In this document: piece after piece, positions 29,134-38,206 of the stretch
Layout of the letters: each line of letters opens with the position of its first letter
How positions within the stretch are numbered: position 1 is the stretch's first letter
From: Cytophagaceae bacterium
GTDB lineage: Bacteria; Bacteroidota; Bacteroidia; Cytophagales; Cytophagaceae
NCBI GenBank assembly: GCA_025454925.1
Contig: JALONM010000002.1
Location: 62,001-126,000, forward strand
Direction: 5' to 3'
Length of the DNA stretch: 64,000 nt
Position numbers and translations under genes: made by a program
The notes under the pieces: model-generated
The model's database searches: none
The model's input: only the letters and a program-made list of their open reading frames with translations
Told to the model about the DNA's origin: nothing

Positions 29134-30417
29134 TCAGGAAATCGCATCTACAATTTTTTCAAGTCCCATGCCCCGGGATCCTTTTATAAGCCAGGTGGCA
29201 TGCTCAATGCGCGTGTTTTTAAGAAACTGGTTCAATTCCTCCCGGCTTGCAAACCAAAGCGCCGATGGACACTCTTCGTTGGCCGCGCGCATCTGTTTTC
29301 CGCATAACAGGATATGATCCAGTTTAAGCGTAGCCAGCTGCTTGCCCAAGGTTCTGTGTTCCATTTCACTTTCGTCTCCCAGTTCAAACATATCGCCCAG
29401 CACAGCCACCTTTGTCGATGCGGATAATTGTTGCAGGTTTTCCAATGCAAATTTCATCGAAGTAGGATTGGCATTGTAAGCATCCAAAATGATTTGGTTG
29501 CTGCCCCGGCTGATCCATTGCGAACGCATGTTGTCGGGTGTATACGCGGCTATGGCGGCATGCGCCTTTGCTTCGTCTACCTTAAAATATTTTCCCACGC
29601 ACAAAGCCGCCGCAATGTTCGTCAGGTTATAAGCACCTGCCAGCTGCGTGGTATGCGCTTTGCCGCTGCTGTCCTTGTATATCAATACTGGCGAAGCTTC
29701 CAGCAATTCAATATGTACATAATTGCCAATGTTCGGATAGGTAAACGGTGCCGAAAAACGTTCGATCTCCAGAATATTCGGATCGGCTGTATTCACAAAT
29801 CCCGGACGCTTGTGCTGATGCAAGTACGCAAATAATTCGCCTTTTCCTTTTTTTACACCTTCCAGACCGCCAAAGCCTTCCAGATGTGCTTTTCCAATGC
29901 TTGTTATCAAACCAATAGTGGGGTCAGTATACGCGCAATACGAAGCAATTTCGCCCTGATGGTTGGCTCCCATTTCAATCACTGCAATCTCCGCATCCTC
30001 TTTTATAGACAGCAAGGTCAAAGGAATGCCGATATGGTTGTTGAGGTTGCCTTGGGTATAATAGGTTTTATATTTGGTCGAAAGCACAGCCGCTATCAAT
30101 TCCTTGGTGGTGGTTTTTCCATTCGATCCGGTTATCGCAAGAAAAGGAATGGAAAATTGTTTGCGATGATAAAACGCCAACTGCTGTAGTGCCGTCAAAC
30201 AATCTTCCACCAACAAACACTGCTCGTTTACCTGGTATTCCGGTTCATCCACCAATACAAAAGCAGCGCCCATTTCCAGAGCCTTGGCTGCAAAGGTATT
30301 CCCATTAAAACTGGGGCCTTTCAGGGCGACAAAGAAATTTCCTTTTGCTATTTTCCGGGTATCTGTACAAACACCCGTGCTGCTTTTCCAGGCAGTATAC
30401 AATTTTTCTATATCCAT
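29134..30417 (-). CDS. murF: UDP-N-acetylmuramoyl-tripeptide--D-alanyl-D-alanine ligase
   Basis: Adds D-Ala-D-Ala to the UDP-MurNAc-tripeptide, the last cytoplasmic step of peptidoglycan precursor synthesis. 427 residues. The ATP-binding loop is TGSNGKTTTKE (about residues 95-105), followed by QGNLNNHIGIPLTLL, the MurF signature, then EMGANHQGEI and DAYNANPTSM, the C-terminal domain motif. The start is ATG just before DIEKLY. A single gene; the region upstream contains a dispersed repeat copy. Confidence 0.95.
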   Translation of the reverse strand: MDIEKLYTAWKSSTGVCTDTRKIAKGNFFVALKGPSFNGNTFAAKALEMGAAFVLVDEPEYQVNEQCLLVEDCLTALQQLAFYHRKQFSIPFLAITGSNGKTTTKELIAAVLSTKYKTYYTQGNLNNHIGIPLTLLSIKEDAEIAVIEMGANHQGEIASYCAYTDPTIGLITSIGKAHLEGFGGLEGVKKGKGELFAYLHQHKRPGFVNTADPNILEIERFSAPFTYPNIGNYVHIELLEASPVLIYKDSSGKAHTTQLAGAYNLTNIAAALCVGKYFKVDEAKAHAAIAAYTPDNMRSQWISRGSNQIILDAYNANPTSMKFALENLQQLSASTKVAVLGDMFELGDESEMEHRTLGKQLATLKLDHILLCGKQMRAANEECPSALWFASREELNQFLKNTRIEHATWLIKGSRGMGLEKIVDAIS

Positions 30418-30631
30418 ATTCTTTGCTTCCTAGCGTCTTACTTATTCTACGTTCCGCATTTCATTCGCTTCCAATCAAGATTCGAATCATTCCTGTGGTG
30501 AATATACAAAGAAGGGAATTACGCCGCATATAAAATTAATCCCAATTCCATGGCTTCAAGCGGCATTGCTCTAAAAAAGAATTACTGTCCTATAAGTTAG
30601 TTCAGGGTCTTGAATAGAGCCGATATATCTT

Positions 30632-30717
30632 GGGCGGCTTCTCTGGCTATCGCTGCAAGTCCTCGTGGTGCCGCCTTTAGCGCCGCCACTGCGGGCTTTC
30701 CGCTCTATCCAGGCCGC
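30632..30717 (-). repeat. Dispersed structured repeat, copy D (diverged)
   Basis: On the minus strand: GCGGCCTGGATAGAGCGG, AAAGC, an imperfect hairpin with GTGG/CCAC ends, then GACTTGCAGCGATAGCC and GCCGCCC. The outer GCGGC pairs with GCCGC, replacing the GCGTG/CACGC pair of copies A-C. It lies between the MFS gene (stop at 30796) and murF, both on the minus strand. Confidence 0.78.
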
Positions 30718-30737
30718 AAATACTGCTGGGTACAAAA

Positions 30738-30778
30738 CACAAAAAAAGGAGTCCAACAGTTGAACTCCTTTTTTTGTG
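30738..30778 (-). terminator. Intrinsic terminator of the sugar MFS transporter gene
   Basis: CACAAAAAAAGGAGT and ACTCCTTTTTTTGTG form a 15-bp stem around an 11-base loop, with the T-rich arm last on either strand; a bidirectional terminator 18 bases after the stop. Confidence 0.85.
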
Positions 30779-30795
30779 AAATCATTTTCGCACGA

Positions 30796-32118
30796 TTATT
30801 CTCTTACTTTATGGCCCTTGAAGCCAAAGTAGCTGATGTATGCATAGCATAGGATTGGCAGCAGCAAGGCAGTTTTCATCGAGATCGTATCGGTTATAAA
30901 TCCAAATGCCATGGGGATTACGGCACCACCCACAATGGCGGTGCACAACAAGCCCGATGCTTGTTCGGTATATTTGCCTAATCCTTTAATGGCCAGGGTG
31001 AAAATGGTTGGGAACATCAGCGAGTTGCAGAACCCAACCAATAGTAAGGTCCACATCGAAACGGATCCAGTAAGTGCAATGGAGAGTATCAACAAGGTAA
31101 TGGCACCGATGGCGTAATAACCAAGAATTTTACCAGGGTTGAATTTCGCCAGAATGACAGTGCCAAGGAATCGCCCTACCATGGCTCCTCCCCAGTAGAA
31201 TGAAATGTAATAACCTGCCGCACCTCGATCCATGCCCATTACTTCTTTCAGCCCGAGGTAATCTACGATATGACTTCCGATGGCCACTTCCGCACCTACG
31301 TAAGCAAAGATTCCCAGCATGCCCAATACCAGATGCTTGTATTCCCAAATGGAATCTTTGATTTCCATTCCTTCGGTGTCCACTTCTCCTTCACCATGTC
31401 CGATGGCGGGCAGACGCAAAGCCATCAATACCCCTCCAATAAGGATTAGTACCCCCGCTATGGCCAAGTACGTAGTTTGTAAGTGGCTTACATCAAGCGT
31501 GGCAAGAATGGAATCCAACAAGGTTTTGTTTTCCGGAGAAAGTTTTGATAAGTCTTTTGCTTCGTTAATTGTGGCCGGAAGTTTCGGTAAATTGGAGATG
31601 ATCAGTGCAGAGCCAAGCGGTCCGGCCAGTGTTGTTCCCAGGCTATTGAGCGCCTGCGTCAAGGTAAGGCGTGAGGAGGAAGTTTCAGGAGAACCCAATA
31701 CTGCCACATATGGATTCCCGGCCACCTGGAGCATCGTGATGCCACTTGCCAGAATAAATAATGCTCCCAGGAATAATCCATAAACCCGCATCGATGCTGC
31801 CGGGTAAAATAGCAAACAGCCCAGTGCGGCTACAAAAAAGCCCGTAATCATAATGGCTTTGTAACCATAGCGCTGCACCAATTTTCCTGCCGGGATAGAC
31901 ATGACAAAATACGCGGCGAAGAAACAAAAATTAATAAGATTGGTTTGGGTATAATTGAGAGCAAACAACACTCTCAAATAAGGAATCAGGATGTCATTAA
32001 AACAGGTAATGAATCCCATCATGAAAAACAAAGTCATTAATGCGCCCAACGCGGTCGCATTCCCTTTTCCTCCGCCGGAGGAAGAAAGAGTGGTAGTGTT
32101 TGATGCAGATAGTGCCAC
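30796..32118 (-). CDS. Sugar MFS transporter, FucP/GluP (fucose:H+ symporter) family
   Basis: 440 residues with about 12 hydrophobic helices; plasma membrane. The start region has the family-typical FFMMGFITCFNDILIPYL, then SIPAGKLVQRYGYK between helices 2 and 3, and QVAGNPYVAVLG, a signature of the FHS (fucose-galactose-glucose) branch. Known members import fucose, galactose, glucose or N-acetylglucosamine with protons. The N-terminus carries a Ser/Thr/Gly-rich tail. The adjacent minus-strand GH8 gene suggests uptake of sugars released from a beta-glucan, though a terminator separates them. Confidence 0.9.
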   Translation of the reverse strand: MALSASNTTTLSSSGGGKGNATALGALMTLFFMMGFITCFNDILIPYLRVLFALNYTQTNLINFCFFAAYFVMSIPAGKLVQRYGYKAIMITGFFVAALGCLLFYPAASMRVYGLFLGALFILASGITMLQVAGNPYVAVLGSPETSSSRLTLTQALNSLGTTLAGPLGSALIISNLPKLPATINEAKDLSKLSPENKTLLDSILATLDVSHLQTTYLAIAGVLILIGGVLMALRLPAIGHGEGEVDTEGMEIKDSIWEYKHLVLGMLGIFAYVGAEVAIGSHIVDYLGLKEVMGMDRGAAGYYISFYWGGAMVGRFLGTVILAKFNPGKILGYYAIGAITLLILSIALTGSVSMWTLLLVGFCNSLMFPTIFTLAIKGLGKYTEQASGLLCTAIVGGAVIPMAFGFITDTISMKTALLLPILCYAYISYFGFKGHKVRE

Positions 32119-32220
32119 GGTATAAAATTTTTCCGGACAATATACTCTATTTTTTTCTAACCAATAGCATTTTTCATCTGTCGAAACGAAGGTTTTGCTG
32201 CAGTGAAATATAGGTTAGAA

Positions 32221-32274
32221 AAAAAACAGGTGGTAGGCGATACCAGATTTGTATCATTCCTCCACCTGTTTTTT
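32221..32274 (-). terminator. Intrinsic terminator of the GH8 gene
   Basis: AAAAAACAGGTGG and CCACCTGTTTTTT form a 13-bp stem with a 28-base loop. On the minus strand it lies 65 bases past the GH8 stop and ends in T residues. Confidence 0.8.
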
Positions 32275-32338
32275 ATTAATACACCATCAATTGCGCTAAG
32301 TAGCAATTTTCCTAGGCTACTGGCATCGCAGTTTATGT

Positions 32339-35300
32339 TTAACGTTTGATCAATCGAGTGAATTCCTGTTTGCCCTCGCACACTGCTTTTACCCAATAGA
32401 TGCCGCTGGGCAGTTCGGCAATAGAAAGCATAACCTGGTCTTTCTGGCTGTGATGCGAAAGCAATAAATTCCCCTGGCTGTTATATATGCCAATTTCTTC
32501 AATTGTTTTTCCCTGGCCAGATTGTAAGGTTATTGCATCCTCCGCCGGATTGGGGTATACCTGCACCCATCGCATGCTTTCCTCCTCCACACGAATCAAT
32601 TCAGAATATTGAAAACTTCCATTCTCTTCCACCGCCATCAGACGATAGTATTGAACTTCAGTTCCGGCAATGCGGTCCACATACGAATATTGCTGCAAGC
32701 TTTCGGATGCCCCCTGTGAATTGACATAGGAAATGGTTTCAAAGGATCCACTTGTATTCATGCGTTGAAGGGCATAGTAGCGTATGTTTTTTTCTGAAAG
32801 TGTTTGCCATTGAATTTTTATTCCACCATGCATACGCTTGCCCTCAAAGGAAAGTAATTCTGCAGGAAGCCCTGCAGGACATGAGCCCACAACGGCCTGC
32901 ACCGGTATGCGGCTGCAATTGTTTTCAGTAGAAATTGTCCAGTCGTAAAAGTGTGCATACCGGTTGGCAAAAGTAGTACTGTATGCAAAACTACTTTTGA
33001 TATAAGCGGTGTTACCATCAATATCATCGTAGTAATTGTACGAAATATTCGTAGGATGCTGTTCCAGCATTAAATTGGGTGTGGCGCTCGAAATTTTGAG
33101 TCGGTAATTTCCACTTGGTACATTATTAAAACCTACGTAGAAACGAATGCCTGCGAATTTTCCATCGAAGGGAGGGCCCGCAGGTATTACCGTTCCGGCT
33201 GGAACAATGCGTAAGCCTGTGCGGGTAACATCCGGGAAGCCGCTTACTGCGCCGCCTGCCGCATTGGTCAGACTGAAGGTAACACTTGGGAGGCTAAGGT
33301 TGTAGATACACATCCACACCGTCACCGAATCTATATGAATGAAATTCCTTACAATGGTCCAATCCTGTGAATAGGTATTGCCAGCATCTACACCCCAGCC
33401 GGCAGTAATACCATCGGCATTCAAACTGAATAGGTCTGGCGATGAAGCCCCGTTGCAATCGATCGGATAAGGACTGGTGGGCGCTGGTTTTCCTAAGGTG
33501 CCATATTGCCTGGATTTATCTTGCACGTAAAATGTGTACGTGCCAGTGCTAAGTGTAGGCGTTGTCCAGGTGTAGGTGCCAGCGGCAGGAGAGGGAGTCC
33601 CTCCGGTCATGGGCGAACCTCCTGTGGCCGTGGCATACCAATCGTACAAAGAAGCTGCTCCTAAATTGGGGCCTGTAACCGAAAGGGGCACCGTACCTGT
33701 TGATGCTGTAATGCAGTTGTCGCCGGGTGAAATGAGGGAAGATGAAATGCGCACGGTATCCCAAAGGGCGGTGCAGCCCGCTTTGTTGGCGGTTACCCGG
33801 TACAAGCCCGGTCGGCGCACCATGCTCAGCGTAGTGTTGTTTTCGCCAGGTATGGTTTGTAAGCCAGCCTGAGTAAAGTCAGAAGCATGCTCCCATACAA
33901 AGGAGTATCCGGTAGCGCTGTATAAACCCGATTGCAGGGTGAGACTCGTAGTACTGCATAGCGTTTTATTGGATCCTAATTGAGGCTGCACAGCAGTGGA
34001 ACTAACGTAAATAGAATCGGATTGGCTGCAACCACCGGTAGTATCCACTTTTACTTTAAACCATCCTGGGCCTGCCGGCGATGGAGAGCTGGCATTCACC
34101 GTAAGGCTGTTCGCCGCTCCGCTGGCTGCTCCTAGGGAGTTATTATCCTTGAACCACTGGAAGGTACGGTTGCCTCCTGTAGCCAGTCCGGAAGTGAGCA
34201 ATACGGTGGAGCTGCCGCAGGTAGAAACGGAGTCCGTGGCAAATGTAGGCGCTGCGCATCTTGGTGGACATGGTTTCCAAAAGTTTCCTGTCATCATAAA
34301 CAGCGTAAGTACCCGCAAGGTATTTCCAAAGTAATAACTGTTTCCTGAGCTACAATCACTTCCGAAGTTTCCTTGTTTTACGGCCTTCACACGATTGTAC
34401 ATAAAATCGAGTGTTGCCTGATTATTACCTGTGTTGTCTACACCCATGGGAGCTGCACCAAACATGGCTGTAAAAAAGGCATCCGGTGTAGGGTTGGTTC
34501 TTCCATTGTAATTTCCGTCCAGGTTTACAGGTCCCCTAAGGTTATTGGCTGCCGTTAGATTGCTGGTTCGGCTGTGAATGTAATCGGTTACTTTCTGGGT
34601 AAAATTGTTTTTCGCAGCAGCAGTTCCATGCCATAAGTAATCCGTTGCCATGCGCCAGGAGCTTCGTCCGGCATCGTATCCGTGATCAATAAAGGCCGGT
34701 GGATTGCAACCATTGGGGACGCCGGCTTTGTCGGACCAGTTCGAGGTTAAGCCGGTGGTAGTATTTCGGTTGGCATTTAATAAAGCATAACTGGCATTAG
34801 GAACACTGCTGGTCCAGTAGTTTGCCGGAGCACCTGCATCGTATTGTTGAAACAATCGATAGTAGGCAGGAGCCTGGTAACTGGGATTGAAACAATCGTT
34901 ACATCCCGATTTGAATCCATCTCCGGAAGAGGTGAGGAAGTTAGGTAAGCTTGGACAGGAAGATCCAATGATCTCATGTTGTCTGATCTTCGAAATGAGA
35001 TCCGATGCTTCGGTGCCGTAATTGTAGGGACTGGTGGCTGCGGGCCATTGACATTTGGCTACAATCAAAGCCATGGCCACATCCAATTCCGAATCGGTTG
35101 CGCCATTGCTCCCCGTAACAGTGGTGCCACAGCCGCTTGCGCTGCCGTTATCAATCCTCCAGTGCATCAGTCCGTTGCTATTGGTGCGTGCTTTGTAATA
35201 CGCATACAATCCATTCAGCAAAGACTGGTCGGCAGCATAGGCCGCCAGCAGCATGCCATAGGCAATACCTTCGGATACGGTGTAGCGTGCATCGTCAAAT

Positions 35301-35578
35301 CGAACTCTAAATTGTCCGCCACCACAGTTTACTACATAACAACTTTTCCATTCGTTATAAGCGAGGTAAGCATCCTGAGACTTGCCAAACAAGCCGGAGC
35401 CGGGGTTGTACGTGCCCGTTGGTAAATTCGTCGGGATCAATCCGTAAGGATAGGGGGCAGCCGTTTCTTGAATTCTTGATCCAAAGGGCCAGGCTGCGCC
35501 AGAAGGGGTATTCACTTGTGCGGGTAGGGAAAACGCAAAAAATACGCAGGCCACTGAAAATTTCAGAAGTCTATTCAT
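32339..35578 (-). CDS. Secreted family 8 glycoside hydrolase with T9SS type A sorting domain
   Basis: 1079 residues. Signal peptide to about residue 20 (SLPAQ). The GH8 catalytic domain spans about 25-420, with the general acid in VSEGIAYGML (Glu103) and the NGATDSELDVAMAL motif (Asp162 region) that carries the family's conserved acid. GH8 members are endoglucanases, lichenases, chitosanases or reducing-end xylanases; the substrate cannot be settled by eye. Ig-like or PKD-like modules (about 440-680) follow, then a beta-rich domain, and a T9SS tail with VYPNPAEDAITL, a second strand and SGIYWVKA, ending in RLIKR. It should reach the cell surface or medium. An excellent promoter lies upstream. 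Confidence 0.92.
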   Translation of the reverse strand: MNRLLKFSVACVFFAFSLPAQVNTPSGAAWPFGSRIQETAAPYPYGLIPTNLPTGTYNPGSGLFGKSQDAYLAYNEWKSCYVVNCGGGQFRVRFDDARYTVSEGIAYGMLLAAYAADQSLLNGLYAYYKARTNSNGLMHWRIDNGSASGCGTTVTGSNGATDSELDVAMALIVAKCQWPAATSPYNYGTEASDLISKIRQHEIIGSSCPSLPNFLTSSGDGFKSGCNDCFNPSYQAPAYYRLFQQYDAGAPANYWTSSVPNASYALLNANRNTTTGLTSNWSDKAGVPNGCNPPAFIDHGYDAGRSSWRMATDYLWHGTAAAKNNFTQKVTDYIHSRTSNLTAANNLRGPVNLDGNYNGRTNPTPDAFFTAMFGAAPMGVDNTGNNQATLDFMYNRVKAVKQGNFGSDCSSGNSYYFGNTLRVLTLFMMTGNFWKPCPPRCAAPTFATDSVSTCGSSTVLLTSGLATGGNRTFQWFKDNNSLGAASGAANSLTVNASSPSPAGPGWFKVKVDTTGGCSQSDSIYVSSTAVQPQLGSNKTLCSTTSLTLQSGLYSATGYSFVWEHASDFTQAGLQTIPGENNTTLSMVRRPGLYRVTANKAGCTALWDTVRISSSLISPGDNCITASTGTVPLSVTGPNLGAASLYDWYATATGGSPMTGGTPSPAAGTYTWTTPTLSTGTYTFYVQDKSRQYGTLGKPAPTSPYPIDCNGASSPDLFSLNADGITAGWGVDAGNTYSQDWTIVRNFIHIDSVTVWMCIYNLSLPSVTFSLTNAAGGAVSGFPDVTRTGLRIVPAGTVIPAGPPFDGKFAGIRFYVGFNNVPSGNYRLKISSATPNLMLEQHPTNISYNYYDDIDGNTAYIKSSFAYSTTFANRYAHFYDWTISTENNCSRIPVQAVVGSCPAGLPAELLSFEGKRMHGGIKIQWQTLSEKNIRYYALQRMNTSGSFETISYVNSQGASESLQQYSYVDRIAGTEVQYYRLMAVEENGSFQYSELIRVEEESMRWVQVYPNPAEDAITLQSGQGKTIEEIGIYNSQGNLLLSHHSQKDQVMLSIAELPSGIYWVKAVCEGKQEFTRLIKR

Positions 35579-35632
35579 GTTGTGTTTGGGGGTTAAGCAA
35601 GAAAAAGTTGTATTTCAACCTTAATCTGCGCC

Positions 35633-35663
35633 CAAAGGTATTCTTTCTAAAACATTATTCAAA
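35633..35663 (-). promoter_or_regulatory. Promoter of the GH8 gene
   Basis: On the minus strand TTTG (35660-35663) is separated by exactly 19 bases from TACCTTTG (35633-35640), an exact TAnnTTTG -7 box. Transcription would start near 35628, a leader of about 50 bases. The best promoter match in the window. Confidence 0.75.
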
Positions 35664-35788
35664 TCCGTTCACTCATCATTCGGAAGGAATTTGAACGTGC
35701 TTTTCTTCATAGAAGCGAAGAGCTTCCAAGGATTCGACAGATAACTTCATTAAATAAACGAAATTCTAATCCTCATTATGCAGGATTT

Positions 35789-35897
35789 GCGTGAGGGATA
35801 GAGCGTAAAGCCGTGGCGCCTTAGGCGCCATGGCTTGCAGCGATAGCCCGGCCCGCAGTGGCGTGGCGCCTTAGGCGCCAACACAAGGGACACGCCC
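35789..35897 (+). repeat. Dispersed structured repeat, copy C
   Basis: GCGTGAGGGATAGAGCG to GGGACACGCCC. The first hairpin has AAGCCGTGGCGCC / GGCGCCATGGCTT with one G-T pair around TTA; the core is GCAGCGATAGCCCGG; the second hairpin has GGCGCC arms and GTG/CAC ends. Both hairpins carry the same GGCGCC-TTA-GGCGCC centre. Confidence 0.87.
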
Positions 35898-36138
35898 AAG
35901 TACTTATTACTCTGAATAAGCTAAATAAGGGAAGGGATAGTTAGCTAGATAATCAAACCTACAGAACGCTTGGATTTAGGATTAGTAAGCTGAATTATTA
36001 AAAGTTACCATTAACAGTTTTGATACTTTATTAAGTTTTGACTATATTAAATATAGACTTTTATGGATATATAATATTATTATTCCAATTAATTTATTAT
36101 AGACTAGTCTAAAGTGTATATTTATAATTGATTTATTT
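35898..36138. other. AT-rich control region before the 7TMR-DISM gene
   Basis: About 240 bases, strongly AT-rich in its second half, with no open gene. A TATATTTA near 36115 resembles a -7 box only loosely. Likely the promoter region of the next gene. Confidence 0.4.
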
Positions 36139-38031
36139 ATGAAAGCAAATATCTATATAATCTTTCTGCTGCTGCTCCATCTAGCGAAAGCCCAGGCTTC
36201 TGTGGCGGAGAAGGTTCTTATTAATTCCCAAACCATTCATGAAAATAATTTCTGGATGGGTAAACACATGATGGTTTATTGGGATCGTTCGGGCAAGCTT
36301 ACTTTTGAAGAAGTTTCCGGAGTGTATGCCAAGGAATTCAAAAAACCTTCCGAAGTTGTTCCCTTGCTTTCCAACGATGGTCATTATTGGATTAAAGTAG
36401 TTATCAAAAAAACTACCAACGATCCATACTTTTGGTTATTTGAATGCTACGATCAAAGTATAGACGACATAGAGTTTTATGCTAAGGATGCACAAGGGAA
36501 TTATTTCAAGCAATCCAGCGGCGAATTACATACGTTTTCTTCCAAAGCCTATCAACATAAAAACCTTTTGTTTGAATTGAACTTTGCCTCAGGTCAGGAG
36601 CAAGAAGTCTACTTTAAAGTGAAAGATAAATTTAGGATGTCGATGATCGGAGCCATCCGAAATCACCGCTCACTGATGAACTATGCACTCTCTGAATATT
36701 TTTTTCTTTCGCTGTTTTATGGTTTGGTGGCCTGTATGTTGTTGGTAGCAATTGCTTACTATTTTTCTACGCACAAACGTATTTACCTGTATTATCTTGC
36801 TTATCTAATTGCCGTTGGAGCATTTGCCCTTTGCACCGATGGCATGGGATTTCAATTTATTTGGGGCGAATATCCAACATTCAATAACGAACTGCGTGAG
36901 GTTGCCAGTTTGGGCGTTATCGCAGTCTTCTTCTTTTTTATTAAAGGTTTTCTTGGTGAAAATAAACCACCCAAATGGATAGAAGCTTCGCTTCTGGCTA
37001 TCTTGTTCATACGTGTTGTGTTTTTTGTAATTAAAGTTACCACCACCGAAGAATATTTTTCACCTACCTATCTTGATATTTTAGTGAGAGGATTGTTGTG
37101 CTATGCTGTGTATGCGCAAATGCGATCGGGTAAAAGGCAATATCGTTTTTTGTGGTTGGCTATTACCTGTGTGCTCATCGGATACGCAGTAAGAGAGTTG
37201 GCGATTCTCAATGTATTGCCCAATAATGTAATAACCATTTACATGAATCTTTTCGGAGAATCGCTGCAAATGATTTTTATAACCATTGCTTTAAGTGAAC
37301 AACTTAAAATTCAGTTGGAAGTAAGCGTAAAGCAACAAGAAACAGCCATTCGCGAAATGGAAAAGATGCATGCTGAAACGGAACAGATTAAAAATAGTTT
37401 GCAAGATCAGGTCAATGAACAGGTAGCGCAGGAGAAATTTTTGTCCGAAGGATTATCGAAGTTGAATGGCATAATCGCCAATTATCAGCAGGAACCAGAG
37501 TTGCTCTATCAGCATCTAAGTTCATTCATTGCCAATCAATTTAATTTTGGAATGGTGGCTTTGTATGCGCCAGATATGCAAGAACAGCATGCCGTGTTAA
37601 AGTCCGGATACAGTTTGGATGAATACCGGCTCGATCATCTGAATGCTTCCATATCTACTGGGTTAATTGGACAATGTTTGAAAAATAAGGAGCGTATAGT
37701 GTTGGAAAACATTCCTCAAAATTATTTGTCAATTGGCAGTGGCTTGGGAGGGAAAGCGCCTGTGTTGATCATTATAGAACCGTTGCTGTTTAATAATAAG
37801 TTGGTGGGTATATTGGAATACGCCTCATTCCATGAACTCACTAAACTGGAGTTGGAATTATTGCATCGTGTGACTGGCCAGATTTCTTCTGTGCTGAGTT
37901 ATACCACATTTAGCGAACTTACCGGGGAAATGCTCGAACGCTCAAGAGCTGTAGAGGCCGAATTGAAGCAACAAGTTGCAGATTTAACTCAACAATTGAG
38001 CACTCTCGAACTGCAACCGAAAAAGTCATGA
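36139..38031 (+). CDS. 7TMR-DISM membrane sensor with C-terminal GAF domain, no catalytic output
   Basis: 630 residues. Signal peptide to about 20, an extracellular 7TMR-DISMED2-like beta-domain (about 30-175), seven hydrophobic helices (about 185-385) with the family pattern YFFLSLFYGLVACML and FGESLQMIFITIALSEQL, a coiled coil (about 385-440), a GAF domain (about 455-600) and a coiled tail. There is no histidine kinase, GGDEF or phosphatase domain, so it must signal through a partner or via the coiled coil. The window holds a second 7TMR-DISM protein with a kinase (61457), a possible partner in principle but not nearby. Confidence 0.87.
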   Translation: MKANIYIIFLLLLHLAKAQASVAEKVLINSQTIHENNFWMGKHMMVYWDRSGKLTFEEVSGVYAKEFKKPSEVVPLLSNDGHYWIKVVIKKTTNDPYFWLFECYDQSIDDIEFYAKDAQGNYFKQSSGELHTFSSKAYQHKNLLFELNFASGQEQEVYFKVKDKFRMSMIGAIRNHRSLMNYALSEYFFLSLFYGLVACMLLVAIAYYFSTHKRIYLYYLAYLIAVGAFALCTDGMGFQFIWGEYPTFNNELREVASLGVIAVFFFFIKGFLGENKPPKWIEASLLAILFIRVVFFVIKVTTTEEYFSPTYLDILVRGLLCYAVYAQMRSGKRQYRFLWLAITCVLIGYAVRELAILNVLPNNVITIYMNLFGESLQMIFITIALSEQLKIQLEVSVKQQETAIREMEKMHAETEQIKNSLQDQVNEQVAQEKFLSEGLSKLNGIIANYQQEPELLYQHLSSFIANQFNFGMVALYAPDMQEQHAVLKSGYSLDEYRLDHLNASISTGLIGQCLKNKERIVLENIPQNYLSIGSGLGGKAPVLIIIEPLLFNNKLVGILEYASFHELTKLELELLHRVTGQISSVLSYTTFSELTGEMLERSRAVEAELKQQVADLTQQLSTLELQPKKS

Positions 38032-38206
38032 ACCCAGGCCAATGGTAATGATTTTTTGAAATTTCAATATGGATAATTGCTATATTATATGTTGTAACGC
38101 ACAGAATTAAGCGGATATCCCTCTATTTAAGCCCTTCAGGGCTATTAATCTTTTCTTTATCGATAAATTTTGCCAACTTTGATTCAGGGGAAACTCCTCA
38201 CAACCT

